The notes beneath the pieces were generated by a model. The model made no database searches, was not told the origin of the DNA, and was given only the letters and a program-made list of their open reading frames with translations. The position numbers were made by a program, and so were the translations under genes. From DASWJZ01 sp963814905 (GTDB lineage: Bacteria > Pseudomonadota > Alphaproteobacteria > Rhizobiales > Afifellaceae), in contig CAWFEM010000013.1 in assembly GCA_963814905.1 (NCBI GenBank), forward strand, positions 186,001 to 250,000: DNA of 64,000 nucleotides. Reading direction: 5' to 3'. Shown one piece after another: positions 27,977 to 36,125 of this stretch (position 1 is the stretch's first letter; each line of letters opens with the position of its first letter).

Positions 27977-29215
27977 TCAGGCCGCGTCGAGCCAGCGGCG
28001 CGGGTCGTCGGCGCGTTTGCCGCCGGCGGAGAGCGCCTTGACGAGGTCGCCGATCGCGTCGAGCGAGTGGACCGGGCGGAACTCGTCCACATAGGGCAGC
28101 ATCAGCCGCACGCCGCGCGCCTTCGCCGCGAATCCCTCGTAGCGGAGCAGCGGGTTCAGCCAGATCAGCCGCCGGCAGGAGCGGTGCAGCCGGTCCATCT
28201 CCTTGGTGAGATCGACGCCGGATTCGCCCTTGTCCTCGCGCTCAAGGCCGTCGGTGATCAGAAGCACCGTCGCCCCCTGCCCCAGAACGCGGCGCGACCA
28301 GTCGCGGTTGAAAGCGCGCAGCGCGGAGGCGATGCGCGTGCCGCCCGACCAGTCCTTCACCGCGTCGGAGCAGCTTTCGAGCGCCTCGTCCGGGTCCTTC
28401 CGGCGGAGCTGGCGGGTGACGTTGGTGAGCCGCGTGCCGAAAACGAAGGTCTGCACCCGCCGCCGCTCGGAGAGCGCGTGCAGGAAGTGAAGCATCAGCC
28501 GCGAATATTGCGTCATCGAGCCGGAAATGTCGCAAAGCGCTACGATCGGCGGCCGAAGCTCGGCGCGGGCGCGGAAAGCGGGAATGATGATGTCGCCGCC
28601 GACCTTGAGCGACGCGCGCATGGTGCGGCGCGGATCGATGCGGCCATGTGCGGCGCGCTTCAGCCGACGCATCTTCAGCCTATCCTCAGGGAGAAAGAGC
28701 GCGGCGAGCGCGCGTTTCGCCTCTGCGATCTCCGCGTTCGTCATCTGCGCGAAGTCCTTCCGCTGCAGCACTTCGCGGGCGGAGACGGTGAGCTTCGCCT
28801 CGATCTCCACCTCCTCCCGCTTCTCTTCGCGCCGCGCGTCGGTGCCGAGCGCCTCGCGCACGCGCGTCTCCGCGGCGCGCGGCTTCTCCTTGCGGGGGCC
28901 TGCCGGCGCGACCGGCGAGAACAGCGCCAGCATCTTCTCGATCAGCCCGCGCTCGCGCCAGAAAAGCTCGAACGCCTCGTGGAAGATGACGCGGTGCTCG
29001 CGCTTCTTCACGAAGGTCGAATGGAGCGTCCAGTAGAAGTCCTCGCGCGAGGTGATCCCGGCGGTCTCCACCGCGCGGATCGCGTCGATCACCGCCGCCG
29101 GCCCGACGGGGATGCCCGTCTTCCTGAGCGCACGAGCAAAATAGACGATGTTGTCGGCGATGCGCCCGCCGGACTGGGGTGATGCTCTGCCCGGTTCCAT
29201 AATCTCGTCAGCCAT
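27977..29215 (-). CDS. coxE: CoxE-like VWA-domain protein
   Basis: A 412-residue cytosolic protein. The N-terminal half is helical and highly charged. The von Willebrand A domain follows, with an intact metal-ion-dependent adhesion site, ALCDISGSMTQYSR (DxSxS, about residues 210-223), and later GGTRIASALRAF and LLITDGLERE. CoxE works with the MoxR/CoxD ATPase as a chaperone pair; in the CO dehydrogenase cluster it helps assemble the active site. ATG 29215 is preferred to the TTG just before it. It is downstream of moxR on the same strand, with a palindromic repeat between them. Confidence 0.92.
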   Translation of the reverse strand: MADEIMEPGRASPQSGGRIADNIVYFARALRKTGIPVGPAAVIDAIRAVETAGITSREDFYWTLHSTFVKKREHRVIFHEAFELFWRERGLIEKMLALFSPVAPAGPRKEKPRAAETRVREALGTDARREEKREEVEIEAKLTVSAREVLQRKDFAQMTNAEIAEAKRALAALFLPEDRLKMRRLKRAAHGRIDPRRTMRASLKVGGDIIIPAFRARAELRPPIVALCDISGSMTQYSRLMLHFLHALSERRRVQTFVFGTRLTNVTRQLRRKDPDEALESCSDAVKDWSGGTRIASALRAFNRDWSRRVLGQGATVLLITDGLEREDKGESGVDLTKEMDRLHRSCRRLIWLNPLLRYEGFAAKARGVRLMLPYVDEFRPVHSLDAIGDLVKALSAGGKRADDPRRWLDAA

Positions 29216-29222
29216 CAAAGCT

Positions 29223-29325
29223 CGTCGTCATTGCCGCGCTTGACCCGGCAATCCATTCCGTACCGGTCGCGATTGGCGGAAGCGCCACGGAATGGATGCC
29301 CGGATCGAAGTCCGGGCATGACGAC
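29223..29325. repeat. full rhizobial-type palindromic repeat element
   Basis: An imperfect inverted repeat of about 100 bases. The left arm (29223-29261) runs CGTCGTCATTGCCG...ATCCATTCCGT. The right arm (29287-29325) is its near complement, ACGGAATGGAT...CATGACGAC. About 25 bases separate them, and each arm contains its own small hairpin (for example TGCCCGGATCGAAGTCCGGGCA). One arm recurs at 11217. It resembles the mobile palindromic units of Rhizobiales. It sits between moxR and coxE and could alter the mRNA of that operon. Confidence 0.85.
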
Positions 29326-29354
29326 AGTTCTTGGGGGCATCGCTCGCTTCATCG

Positions 29355-30270
29355 CTACTCCGCCGCGGCGAGCTCGGCCTTCACCTCGTCGAGCATCGCC
29401 TTGGTCTGGCTCTTCTCGATACGGGCGATGTCGTCCTGGTATTTCAGGAGCACGCCGAGCGTGTCGGAGACGACGGCGGCGTCGAGCGCCACCTGGTCGA
29501 GTTCCGTCAGCGCGCCGGCCCAGTCGATCGTCTCCGCGACACCCGGCCGCTTGAAGAGATCCTCCCGCCGAAGCCGCTGCACGAATCCGACGACCTCCGC
29601 GGCGAGACGCTCGCGGATGCCGGGGATGCGCGTCGTCACGATCTCAAGCTCGCGCACGGCGTCGGGGTAGTCGACCCAGTGGTAGAAACAGCGGCGCTTC
29701 AGCGCGTCGTGGATCTCGCGCGTACAGGTTGGTGGTGACGACGACGATCGGCGGGTGCTCGGCGCGGATCGTCCCGACCTCCGGCACCGTCACCTGGTTG
29801 TCGGCAAGCACTTCCAGCAGGAACGCCTCGAACGCCTCGTCGGCACGGTCGAGCTCGTCGATCAGGAGGATCGGCGGCCCGGCGATATCAGGCTCAAGCG
29901 CCTGCAGGATCGGCCGCTTGATCAGGAAGCGGTCGGTGAAGATGTCCTTCGACAGCGTGTCCCGGTCGACATCGCCCGCGGCCTCCGCCAAGCGTATCTC
30001 CACCATCTGCGCGGCATAGTTCCACTCATAGACGGCGGATGCGACGTCGAGCCCCTCGTAGCATTGAAGGCGGATCAGCTTGCGGCCCAGCGTCTCGGCC
30101 AGGACCTTGGCGATCTCGGTCTTGCCGACACCCGCCTCGCCTTCCAGGAACAGCGGGCGGCCCATCTTCAAGGAGAGGAAGAGCACGGTCGCGAGCGACC
30201 GGTCGGCGATATAGCCGGCTTGGGAAAGAAGGCTCAGCGTTGCGTCGATAGAGGTGGGGATGGACGGCAT
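29355..30270 (-). pseudogene. MoxR-family AAA+ ATPase (CoxD-like) with one-base frameshift
   Basis: A chaperone ATPase that partners CoxE. From ATG 30270 the frame encodes Walker A EGEAGVGKTE (about residue 45), Walker B ILLIDELDRAD and sensor VVVTTN. One extra base at 29726 (plus strand GCGTAC-A-GGTT) then shifts it. Removing it gives TREIHDALKRRCFYHWVDYP followed directly by MRELEIVTTRIPG..., which continues to the stop at 29355 with the usual lid domain. The corrected length is about 304 residues, normal for this group. It is either a sequence error or a broken gene; the C-terminal part is otherwise undamaged. Confidence 0.9.
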
Positions 30271-30356
30271 GGGGACTCGGCAAAAGCAGGAGAACGGTCG
30301 CTATATAGGGCAGGAATCCGCCCGCCGCACGGTCGAATCTCGCCGCATGTCCCGGA

Positions 30357-31508
30357 ATGGCCCGCATCGTTAAGCCCAAGCCTCTCCCGCTGTCCGACGC
30401 CCGACAACTCTGGCTCCGCGCCCAGCGGCTCGACACCGCCGCGCCCTTCGGCAGCGGGCCGGGGGCGACGCGCGACGCGGTCGAGCATCTCGGATACGTG
30501 CAGATCGACACGATCCACGTGATCGAGCGCTCGCACCATCACATCCTCTACACGCGCATTCCCGACTACCGCCGCACGGACCTCCGGCATGCGCAGAGCG
30601 TCGACAAGTCCGTCTTCGAATATTGGGCGCACGCGCTTGCCTACATTCCAACGCGGGATTTCCACTTCTTCATGCGCGCGATGAAGGCGCATCGGCTGGA
30701 GCAGAACCGTTGGTTCGGCCGGGTGTCCAAAGCCGATATGCGGAAAGTCATGCGGCTCCTGCGCAACAACGGGCCGCTCACGATCCGCGACATCGACGAC
30801 GACGTGCTGGTGGAGAAGGATCATGCCTGGGCGAGCCGCAAGCCGTCGAAACGTGCCTTGCAACTCGCCTTCTACATGGGGCTCGTCACGGTCAGCGAGC
30901 GGTCCGGCATGCTCAAGACCTACGAGCTGATGGATCGGCATTTCGCGTGGGAGAAACGGCCGCGCCCTGCGACCGAGCGCCAGGTGACGGAATACCTGCT
31001 CGACCGCGCGCTCAGGGCGCAGGGTGTCGTGAGCCTCAATTCAGCCTGCTACATGGATGCGCCGCGAAAGCCCGCGATGCGGACGTTGATCGAGCGGCGC
31101 GTGCGCCGCGGCGAGCTCGTGCCGCTCGCGATCGAAGGTGCCGGCAAAACGCAACACTGGGCGAGCGCGGAAGCGCTCGCGGAAACGCCGGCGGCTTCGG
31201 AGCTTGTCCATATCCTTTCGCCCTTCGACCCGCTGATCATCCAGCGCAAGCGGCTGAAGCTCTTCTTCGGCTACGACCATCTCTTCGAGGCCTATGTGCC
31301 GAAGGAGAAGCGCGTGCTTGGCTATTTCGCGCTGCCGGTGCTCGTCGGCGACGAGATCGTGGCGGCGCTCGACCTGAAGGCCGACCGGGCGAAGGGCAAG
31401 CTCCTCGTGCAGAAATGGACATGGGTCGGAAGCGGCGCGCCGCGGCGGCACAAGCGGCGGATCGAAGAGGAGCTGCACAGGTTCGAGCAATTCCAGCTCG
31501 GGTCATGA
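30357..31508 (+). CDS. YcaQ/AlkZ-type DNA glycosylase with winged-helix domains
   Basis: A 383-residue member of the HTH_42 family whose studied members (AlkZ, YcaQ) excise alkylated or cross-linked bases from DNA. The catalytic QxD motif is VQIDTIHVIERSHHH with Gln49 and Asp51. Later blocks FEYWAHALAYIP, PSKRALQLAFYMGLV and SPFDPLIIQRKRLKLFFGYDH are typical. No signal or membrane segment is present, so it is cytosolic. It diverges from moxR with a gap of 86 bases and is 45 bases before pcaB on the same strand. Confidence 0.88.
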   Translation: MARIVKPKPLPLSDARQLWLRAQRLDTAAPFGSGPGATRDAVEHLGYVQIDTIHVIERSHHHILYTRIPDYRRTDLRHAQSVDKSVFEYWAHALAYIPTRDFHFFMRAMKAHRLEQNRWFGRVSKADMRKVMRLLRNNGPLTIRDIDDDVLVEKDHAWASRKPSKRALQLAFYMGLVTVSERSGMLKTYELMDRHFAWEKRPRPATERQVTEYLLDRALRAQGVVSLNSACYMDAPRKPAMRTLIERRVRRGELVPLAIEGAGKTQHWASAEALAETPAASELVHILSPFDPLIIQRKRLKLFFGYDHLFEAYVPKEKRVLGYFALPVLVGDEIVAALDLKADRAKGKLLVQKWTWVGSGAPRRHKRRIEEELHRFEQFQLGS

Positions 31509-31553
31509 TCGGGGCTGCCCACTTCCGCGAAATGCGGTAGTCCTCAGCCCGCA

Positions 31554-32910
31554 ATGCCCAATTCCTCACCCCTCTTCTCTCCGATCTTTGCCTCGGCCGC
31601 CGTCGGCGAAATCTTCTCCGACCGCGCACTCGTCCAGGCGATGCTCGATTTCGAGGCGGCGCTGACGGCGGCTGAGGCGGAGGTCGGGATCGTCCCGGCG
31701 ACGGCGGTTGCGCCGATCCGCTCCGCCTGCGACGCGGGCCTCTACGACATCGCCGAGATCGGCAAGGCCGCGGCGCTTGCCGGCAATGTCGCGATCCCGC
31801 TCGTCAAGGCGCTGACCGCCAAGGTGAACGAGAAAGCGCGCGGCTACGTGCATTGGGGCGCGACGAGCCAGGACGTGATCGACACCGGCTTCGTGCTCTG
31901 CGGCAAGCGCGCGCTTGCGACGATGCAGGCTGACCTCGCCGCGACCATGACGGCGCTCGAAGCGCTGATCGCCAGACACCGCGACACCGTCATGCCCGGC
32001 CGCACGCTGATGCAGCAGGCGCTGCCGATCACCTTCGCCTTCAAGGCGGCGGTCTGGCTCTCGGGTCTGACGGCCGCCGCCGCCCGCCTGCGGCATGCGC
32101 AGGCGACCGCGCTCACGCTGCAGTTCGGAGGCGCAGCCGGAACGCTCGCAGCCCTTGGCGCGGACGGCGCGAAGGTGCGCAAGGCGCTTGCCGCGCATCT
32201 CGATCTCTCCGAGCCCGCGATCACCTGGCACGTGGAGCGTGGGCGCTTCTTCGACATCGCCACGGCGCTCGCCGGTCTTTCCGGCGCGGCGACGAAGATC
32301 GCGACGGACGTGCTCCTCCTCATGCAGACGGAGGTCGGCGGAAGCCTTCGAGCCGGCGGCGCCGGGAAAAGGCGGCTCCTCCACCCTCCCCCACAAGCGC
32401 AATCCCGTCGGCGCCGCGGCGATCCGCGCCAATCACCGCCGCATCGCGGGGATGCTCGTTGCGATCACCATGGCGCTTGAACACGAGCATGAGCGCGGCG
32501 CGGGCGCATGGGCGGCGGAATGGGAGACGCTGCGTGAGCTCTTCGTGCTGACGGCGGGGAGCTTAGAGCGCCTGCGTGAAATGCTCTCAGGCCTGGAGGT
32601 CGATCCGGCACGCATGCGCGCCAACCTCGATGCGACGCTCGGCCTGCCGCTTGCCGAAAGCCTGATGATGGCGCTCGCGCGCAAGATCGGCCGCATGGAG
32701 GCGCATCATCGCGTCGAGGCGGCGTCGAAGCTGGCGCTTGCCTCGAACCGCCCGCTCGCCGAGGTGGCGAAGGCGGAGCCGGCCATCGCCGGCAACATCT
32801 CGCCGGAGGAGATCGACCTCGCGCTCGATCCGGGACGCTATCTCGGCAGCGCCAACGAAATGATCGACGCGGCGTTGGAAGCCGCGCGGCGCGGGACGGA
32901 GAGGAGCTGA
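31554..32910 (+). pseudogene. pcaB: 3-carboxy-cis,cis-muconate cycloisomerase PcaB with one-base frameshift
   Basis: Second enzyme of the protocatechuate branch, converting 3-carboxymuconate to the muconolactone. It belongs to the fumarase/aspartase family. The first frame gives MPNSSPLFSPIFASAAV, then VHWGATSQDVIDTGF (about residues 98-112). At 32340-32341 one extra G (GGTCGGCG-G-AAGCC) breaks it. The signature loop continues in the next frame as GKGGSSTLPHKRNPVGAAA and runs to 32910. Restored length is about 451 residues, normal for PcaB. Its stop overlaps the pcaD start (TGATG). The only defect is the single base. Confidence 0.92.
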
Positions 32911-33704
32911 TGGCAGAAGTCACGACCGGCGACGGCACCCGCATCCACTATGAGATCGAAGGGCGCGACGACGGTCCTCCCCTCGTCTTCTCCAATTCGC
33001 TCGGCACGAACCTCCACATGTGGGACGCGCAGGCGAAGGAGGCGATTGGCCTCGGCTTCCGTGTCATCCGCTACGACCAGCGCGGCCATGGCAAGTCCGA
33101 CGTGCCGAAGGGCGACTACACGCTCGCCCGCCTCGCCGACGACGTGATCGATCTCCTCGACGCTCTGAAGATCGAGAGAACCGCTTTTTGCGGCCTGTCG
33201 ATGGGCGGCATGACGGCGATACGGCTTGCCAAGTCGCATCCGCAGCGATTCTCACGACTTGCCCTGTGCAACACCGCCACCTTCATGCCGCCGCGCGACA
33301 TGTGGGCGACGCGCATCAAGACGGTGAATGAAGGGGGCATGGCGGCAATCTCCGAAAGCATCGTGGAGCGCTGGTTTACGCCGGAATTCCGCGCCGCAGA
33401 TCCGGCCGAGGTCGACCGCATCCGCGCGCAGATCCTGTCCACCCCGGCCGACGGCTATGTCGGCTGCTGTACCGCGATCCGCGACATGGACGAGCGCGAT
33501 TTTCTCGGCACGATCGAGCTGTCGGTGCTCGTCGTCATCGGGGCGCACGACCCGGCGACGACGCCGGAGGCCGGCAAGTTCATCGTGGCGCATATCCCCG
33601 GCGCGCAGACGGCGGTGCTGGATAGCGCCCACCTCTCCAACATCGAGCGATGCGACGACTTCAACCGGGTCGTGCTCGGCTTTCTGAAAGGAGGCCACGT
33701 GTGA
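32910..33704 (+). CDS. pcaD: 3-oxoadipate enol-lactonase
   Basis: An alpha/beta hydrolase of 264 residues that opens the enol-lactone to 3-oxoadipate in the beta-ketoadipate pathway. The nucleophile elbow is GLSMGGM with Ser97. The oxyanion region is FSNSLGTNLHMW, and the late acid/His pair is in VVIGAHDPATTP and SAHLSNIERCDDFN. It overlaps pcaB at its start and the next gene at its stop, so the three enzymes are translationally coupled. Confidence 0.95.
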   Translation: MAEVTTGDGTRIHYEIEGRDDGPPLVFSNSLGTNLHMWDAQAKEAIGLGFRVIRYDQRGHGKSDVPKGDYTLARLADDVIDLLDALKIERTAFCGLSMGGMTAIRLAKSHPQRFSRLALCNTATFMPPRDMWATRIKTVNEGGMAAISESIVERWFTPEFRAADPAEVDRIRAQILSTPADGYVGCCTAIRDMDERDFLGTIELSVLVVIGAHDPATTPEAGKFIVAHIPGAQTAVLDSAHLSNIERCDDFNRVVLGFLKGGHV

Positions 33705-34087
33705 GCGACACCTATGATCGCGGCATGAAGGTGCGCCGCGAAGTCCTCGGCGACGCGCATGTCGACCGCGCGGCCGCGGGGGTCACCGACTTGAACCGCG
33801 AGTTCCAGGAGCTCATCACCCGCTACGCCTGGGGCGAGATCTGGACACGGCCGGGCCTCGACCGCAAGACGCGCTCCTGCATGGTGCTTTCCACCATGAT
33901 CGCGCTGCGCCACTGGGACGAGTTCCGCATGCACGTAAACGCCGCCTTCAACAACGGGCTCGGCGAAGCGGAGATCAAGGAAGTCATCCTGCAATCCGCC
34001 ATCTATTGCGGCGTGCCTTCGGCGAACCACGCCTTCAAGGAGGCCGCGGCGATCATCGCCGAACGCGGCGGCGGAGCAAAGGCATGA
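33701..34087 (+). CDS. pcaC: 4-carboxymuconolactone decarboxylase
   Basis: A 128-residue AhpD-like protein that decarboxylates 4-carboxymuconolactone, the step between PcaB and PcaD. The family pattern SDTYDRGMKVRREVLGDAHVDRA opens the protein and ends with the active-site region QSAIYCGVPSANHAF. The start is GTG 33701, overlapping the pcaD stop (GTGA) behind AAAGGAGGCCAC. An upstream ATG in the same frame lies inside pcaD and lacks a binding site. Its own stop overlaps the following gene (ATGA). Confidence 0.95.
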   Translation: MSDTYDRGMKVRREVLGDAHVDRAAAGVTDLNREFQELITRYAWGEIWTRPGLDRKTRSCMVLSTMIALRHWDEFRMHVNAAFNNGLGEAEIKEVILQSAIYCGVPSANHAFKEAAAIIAERGGGAKA

Positions 34088-35019
34088 GCACGCGCGTGAA
34101 ATGGCCGGCCGCGCCGACGAAGGGCTGGCTGAAGACCGCGGCCACACTGCAGATGTGGTCGCAGATCGTCGGCAAGGTGCGGCTCGCCCGCGCCCCGCGC
34201 GAGAACCATTGGTGGCACGTCGCGCTCTATCTGACGGCGCGCGGGCTCACGACCTCGCCGATGCCGGACGGAAAGGGCGGCGCCTTCCAGATCGATTTCG
34301 ACTTCATCGATCATGCGCTCGTCATCGCCACGAGCGACGGACAGCGCGAGACGATGCCGCTCGACGCGAAATCGGTGGCGGAATTCTACGACGCATTCGT
34401 AAGCCGGCTTGCCGCTCTCAAGATCGACGCCGCGATCTGGCCGGTGCCCGTCGAGGTTCCGACCGCCGTGCCGTTCAAGGAGAACACCGAACCTTGCGAA
34501 TACGCGCCGGAGGTGGCGGAGAGCCTGTGGCGCATCCTCTTGATCGCCGACATGGCGCTGAAGCGCTTTCGCGCCGAGTTCCTCGGCAAGTCGAGCCCTT
34601 CGCATTTCTTCTGGGGAAGCTTCGATCTCGCGATGACACGCTTTTCCGGACGTCCCGCTCCGGTGCATCCGGGCGGCATCCCGAACCTTGCCGACCGAGT
34701 GACGCGCGAAGCCTATTCGCACGAAGTGTGGAGCGCCGGCTTCTGGCCGGGAACGGCCGGCGGCTTTGAGCGTCCTGCCTTCTACGCCTATGCCTATCCT
34801 GAGCCGGCTGGCTTTTCGTCCGCCAAGATCGCGCCGGAGGCCGCGTCCTACGATGCGACTCTCAGGGAATACGTGCTTCCTTACGACGCAGTGCGGAAGC
34901 TCTCCGATCCGGAGGCTGCCGTCGCGGAGTTCCTGCAATCCACCTACGACGCGGCGGCCGAATATGGCGGCTGGGATCGGGGGCGGCTGGAGCGTCCGCT
35001 GGAGCCGCGCGGCGACTGA
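34084..35019 (+). CDS. DUF5996 family protein
   Basis: A 311-residue soluble protein. The N-terminal part has WPAAPTKGWLKTAATLQMWSQIVGK and HWWHVALYLTARGLTTSPMP. The centre has FFWGSFDLAMTRFSGRPAP, and the C-terminal half has WSAGFWPG and AFYAYAYPEPAGF. These motifs identify DUF5996, a family without known function. It overlaps the pcaC stop by four bases, so it is translated with the protocatechuate genes. That gives a context hint only; the family also occurs away from pca genes. Confidence 0.85.
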   Translation: MSTRVKWPAAPTKGWLKTAATLQMWSQIVGKVRLARAPRENHWWHVALYLTARGLTTSPMPDGKGGAFQIDFDFIDHALVIATSDGQRETMPLDAKSVAEFYDAFVSRLAALKIDAAIWPVPVEVPTAVPFKENTEPCEYAPEVAESLWRILLIADMALKRFRAEFLGKSSPSHFFWGSFDLAMTRFSGRPAPVHPGGIPNLADRVTREAYSHEVWSAGFWPGTAGGFERPAFYAYAYPEPAGFSSAKIAPEAASYDATLREYVLPYDAVRKLSDPEAAVAEFLQSTYDAAAEYGGWDRGRLERPLEPRGD

Positions 35020-35059
35020 TCCGTCCGCGCGGTACGCGCTTTGCATGACACACAATCGT

Positions 35060-35093
35060 CACAACCGGCGCCGGTCCCGGCGTTTCGGTTGTG
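35060..35093. promoter_or_regulatory. inverted repeat upstream of the liv operon
   Basis: CACAACCG (35060-35067) and CGGTTGTG (35086-35093) form perfect 8-base arms with an 18-base spacer, roughly 100 bases upstream of livH. The surrounding 35020-35190 has no coding potential and should contain the livH promoter. The repeat could be an operator or an RNA hairpin in the leader. No known regulator motif was recognised. Confidence 0.4.
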
Positions 35094-35190
35094 TCGCATG
35101 TGCGGCCTTGCTACCGTGCAAAGTCCCCGGAAGCCTGCCGGCCGGGGGCGGAGCGGGCACGGCGTCGCACCGCCAGGGGGGTAGAGGCGG

Positions 35191-36123
35191 ATGGAGTATT
35201 TCCTCCAGCAGCTCATCAACGGGCTGACGCTCGGATCGATCTACGGACTGATCGCCATCGGCTACACGATGGTCTACGGCATCATCGGCATGATCAATTT
35301 CGCGCATGGCGACATCTTCATGGTGGGCGCCTTCATCGCGCTGATGATGATCCTGGCGCTCGGGCTGACGGCCTCCGCCGGCCTTGCCTTCATGCTTCTC
35401 GCGCTCTTCATCGTGCTCGTCGTCGCGATGGCCTTCACCGCGGTGTGGGGGTGGACGGTCGAGCGCCTCGCCTACCGGCCACTGCGCGGCTCGTTCCGTC
35501 TGGCGCCGCTCATCACCGCGATCGGCATGTCGATCGTCCTGCAAAACTTCGTGCAGGTGTCGCAGGGCGCGCGCGTGAAGCCGCTGCAGCCGATCATCAG
35601 CGGCGGGTTCGCGATCGCCGAAGGAAGCGGCCCGGCGCAGGTCACCGTGCAGCTCTCCTACATGCAGCTCATCATCATCGTGACGACGTTCGTGCTGATG
35701 GTGGGCTTCTCGATCCTCATCGCCAAGACGCCGCTCGGGCGCGCGCAGCGCGCGTGCGAGCAGGATCAGAAGATGGCGGCGCTGCTCGGTATCAACGTCG
35801 ATCGCACCATCTCGCTGACCTTCGTGATGGGCGCCGCGCTCGCCGCCGTCGCCGGGCTCATGTTCCTGCTTTATTACGGCGTCATCGATTTCTACATCGG
35901 CTTCCTGGCCGGCGTGAAAGCCTTCACCGCCGCTGTGCTGGGTGGCATCGGCTCGCTTCCCGGCGCCATGCTCGGCGGCTTGCTTATCGGCCTGATCGAG
36001 ACTTTCTGGTCGGGCTATTTCACCGTCGAATACAAGGACGTGGCGGCGTTCTCGATCCTTGCCATCGTGCTGATCTTCCTGCCGTCCGGCCTGCTTGGCC
36101 GGCCGGACGTGGAGAAGGTCTGA
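35191..36123 (+). CDS. livH: branched-chain amino acid ABC transporter permease LivH
   Basis: An inner-membrane channel subunit of the HAAT-type importer, 310 residues with about eight helices. Family hallmarks are GLTLGSIYGLIAIGYTMVYG at the start, GMINFAHGDIFMVGA (about residues 32-46), and RACEQDQKMAALLGIN, the cytoplasmic loop contacting the ATPases. GGIGSLPGAMLGG follows near the end. The gene begins a five-gene run on the same strand with very short gaps or overlaps. Confidence 0.95.
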   Translation: MEYFLQQLINGLTLGSIYGLIAIGYTMVYGIIGMINFAHGDIFMVGAFIALMMILALGLTASAGLAFMLLALFIVLVVAMAFTAVWGWTVERLAYRPLRGSFRLAPLITAIGMSIVLQNFVQVSQGARVKPLQPIISGGFAIAEGSGPAQVTVQLSYMQLIIIVTTFVLMVGFSILIAKTPLGRAQRACEQDQKMAALLGINVDRTISLTFVMGAALAAVAGLMFLLYYGVIDFYIGFLAGVKAFTAAVLGGIGSLPGAMLGGLLIGLIETFWSGYFTVEYKDVAAFSILAIVLIFLPSGLLGRPDVEKV

Positions 36124-36125
36124 CA

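Noticed and set aside
35091..36125. N-terminal extension of livM covering livH
   Set aside because: The frame is open by chance; its Arg/His-rich translation is unlike LivM, and livH occupies the DNA.
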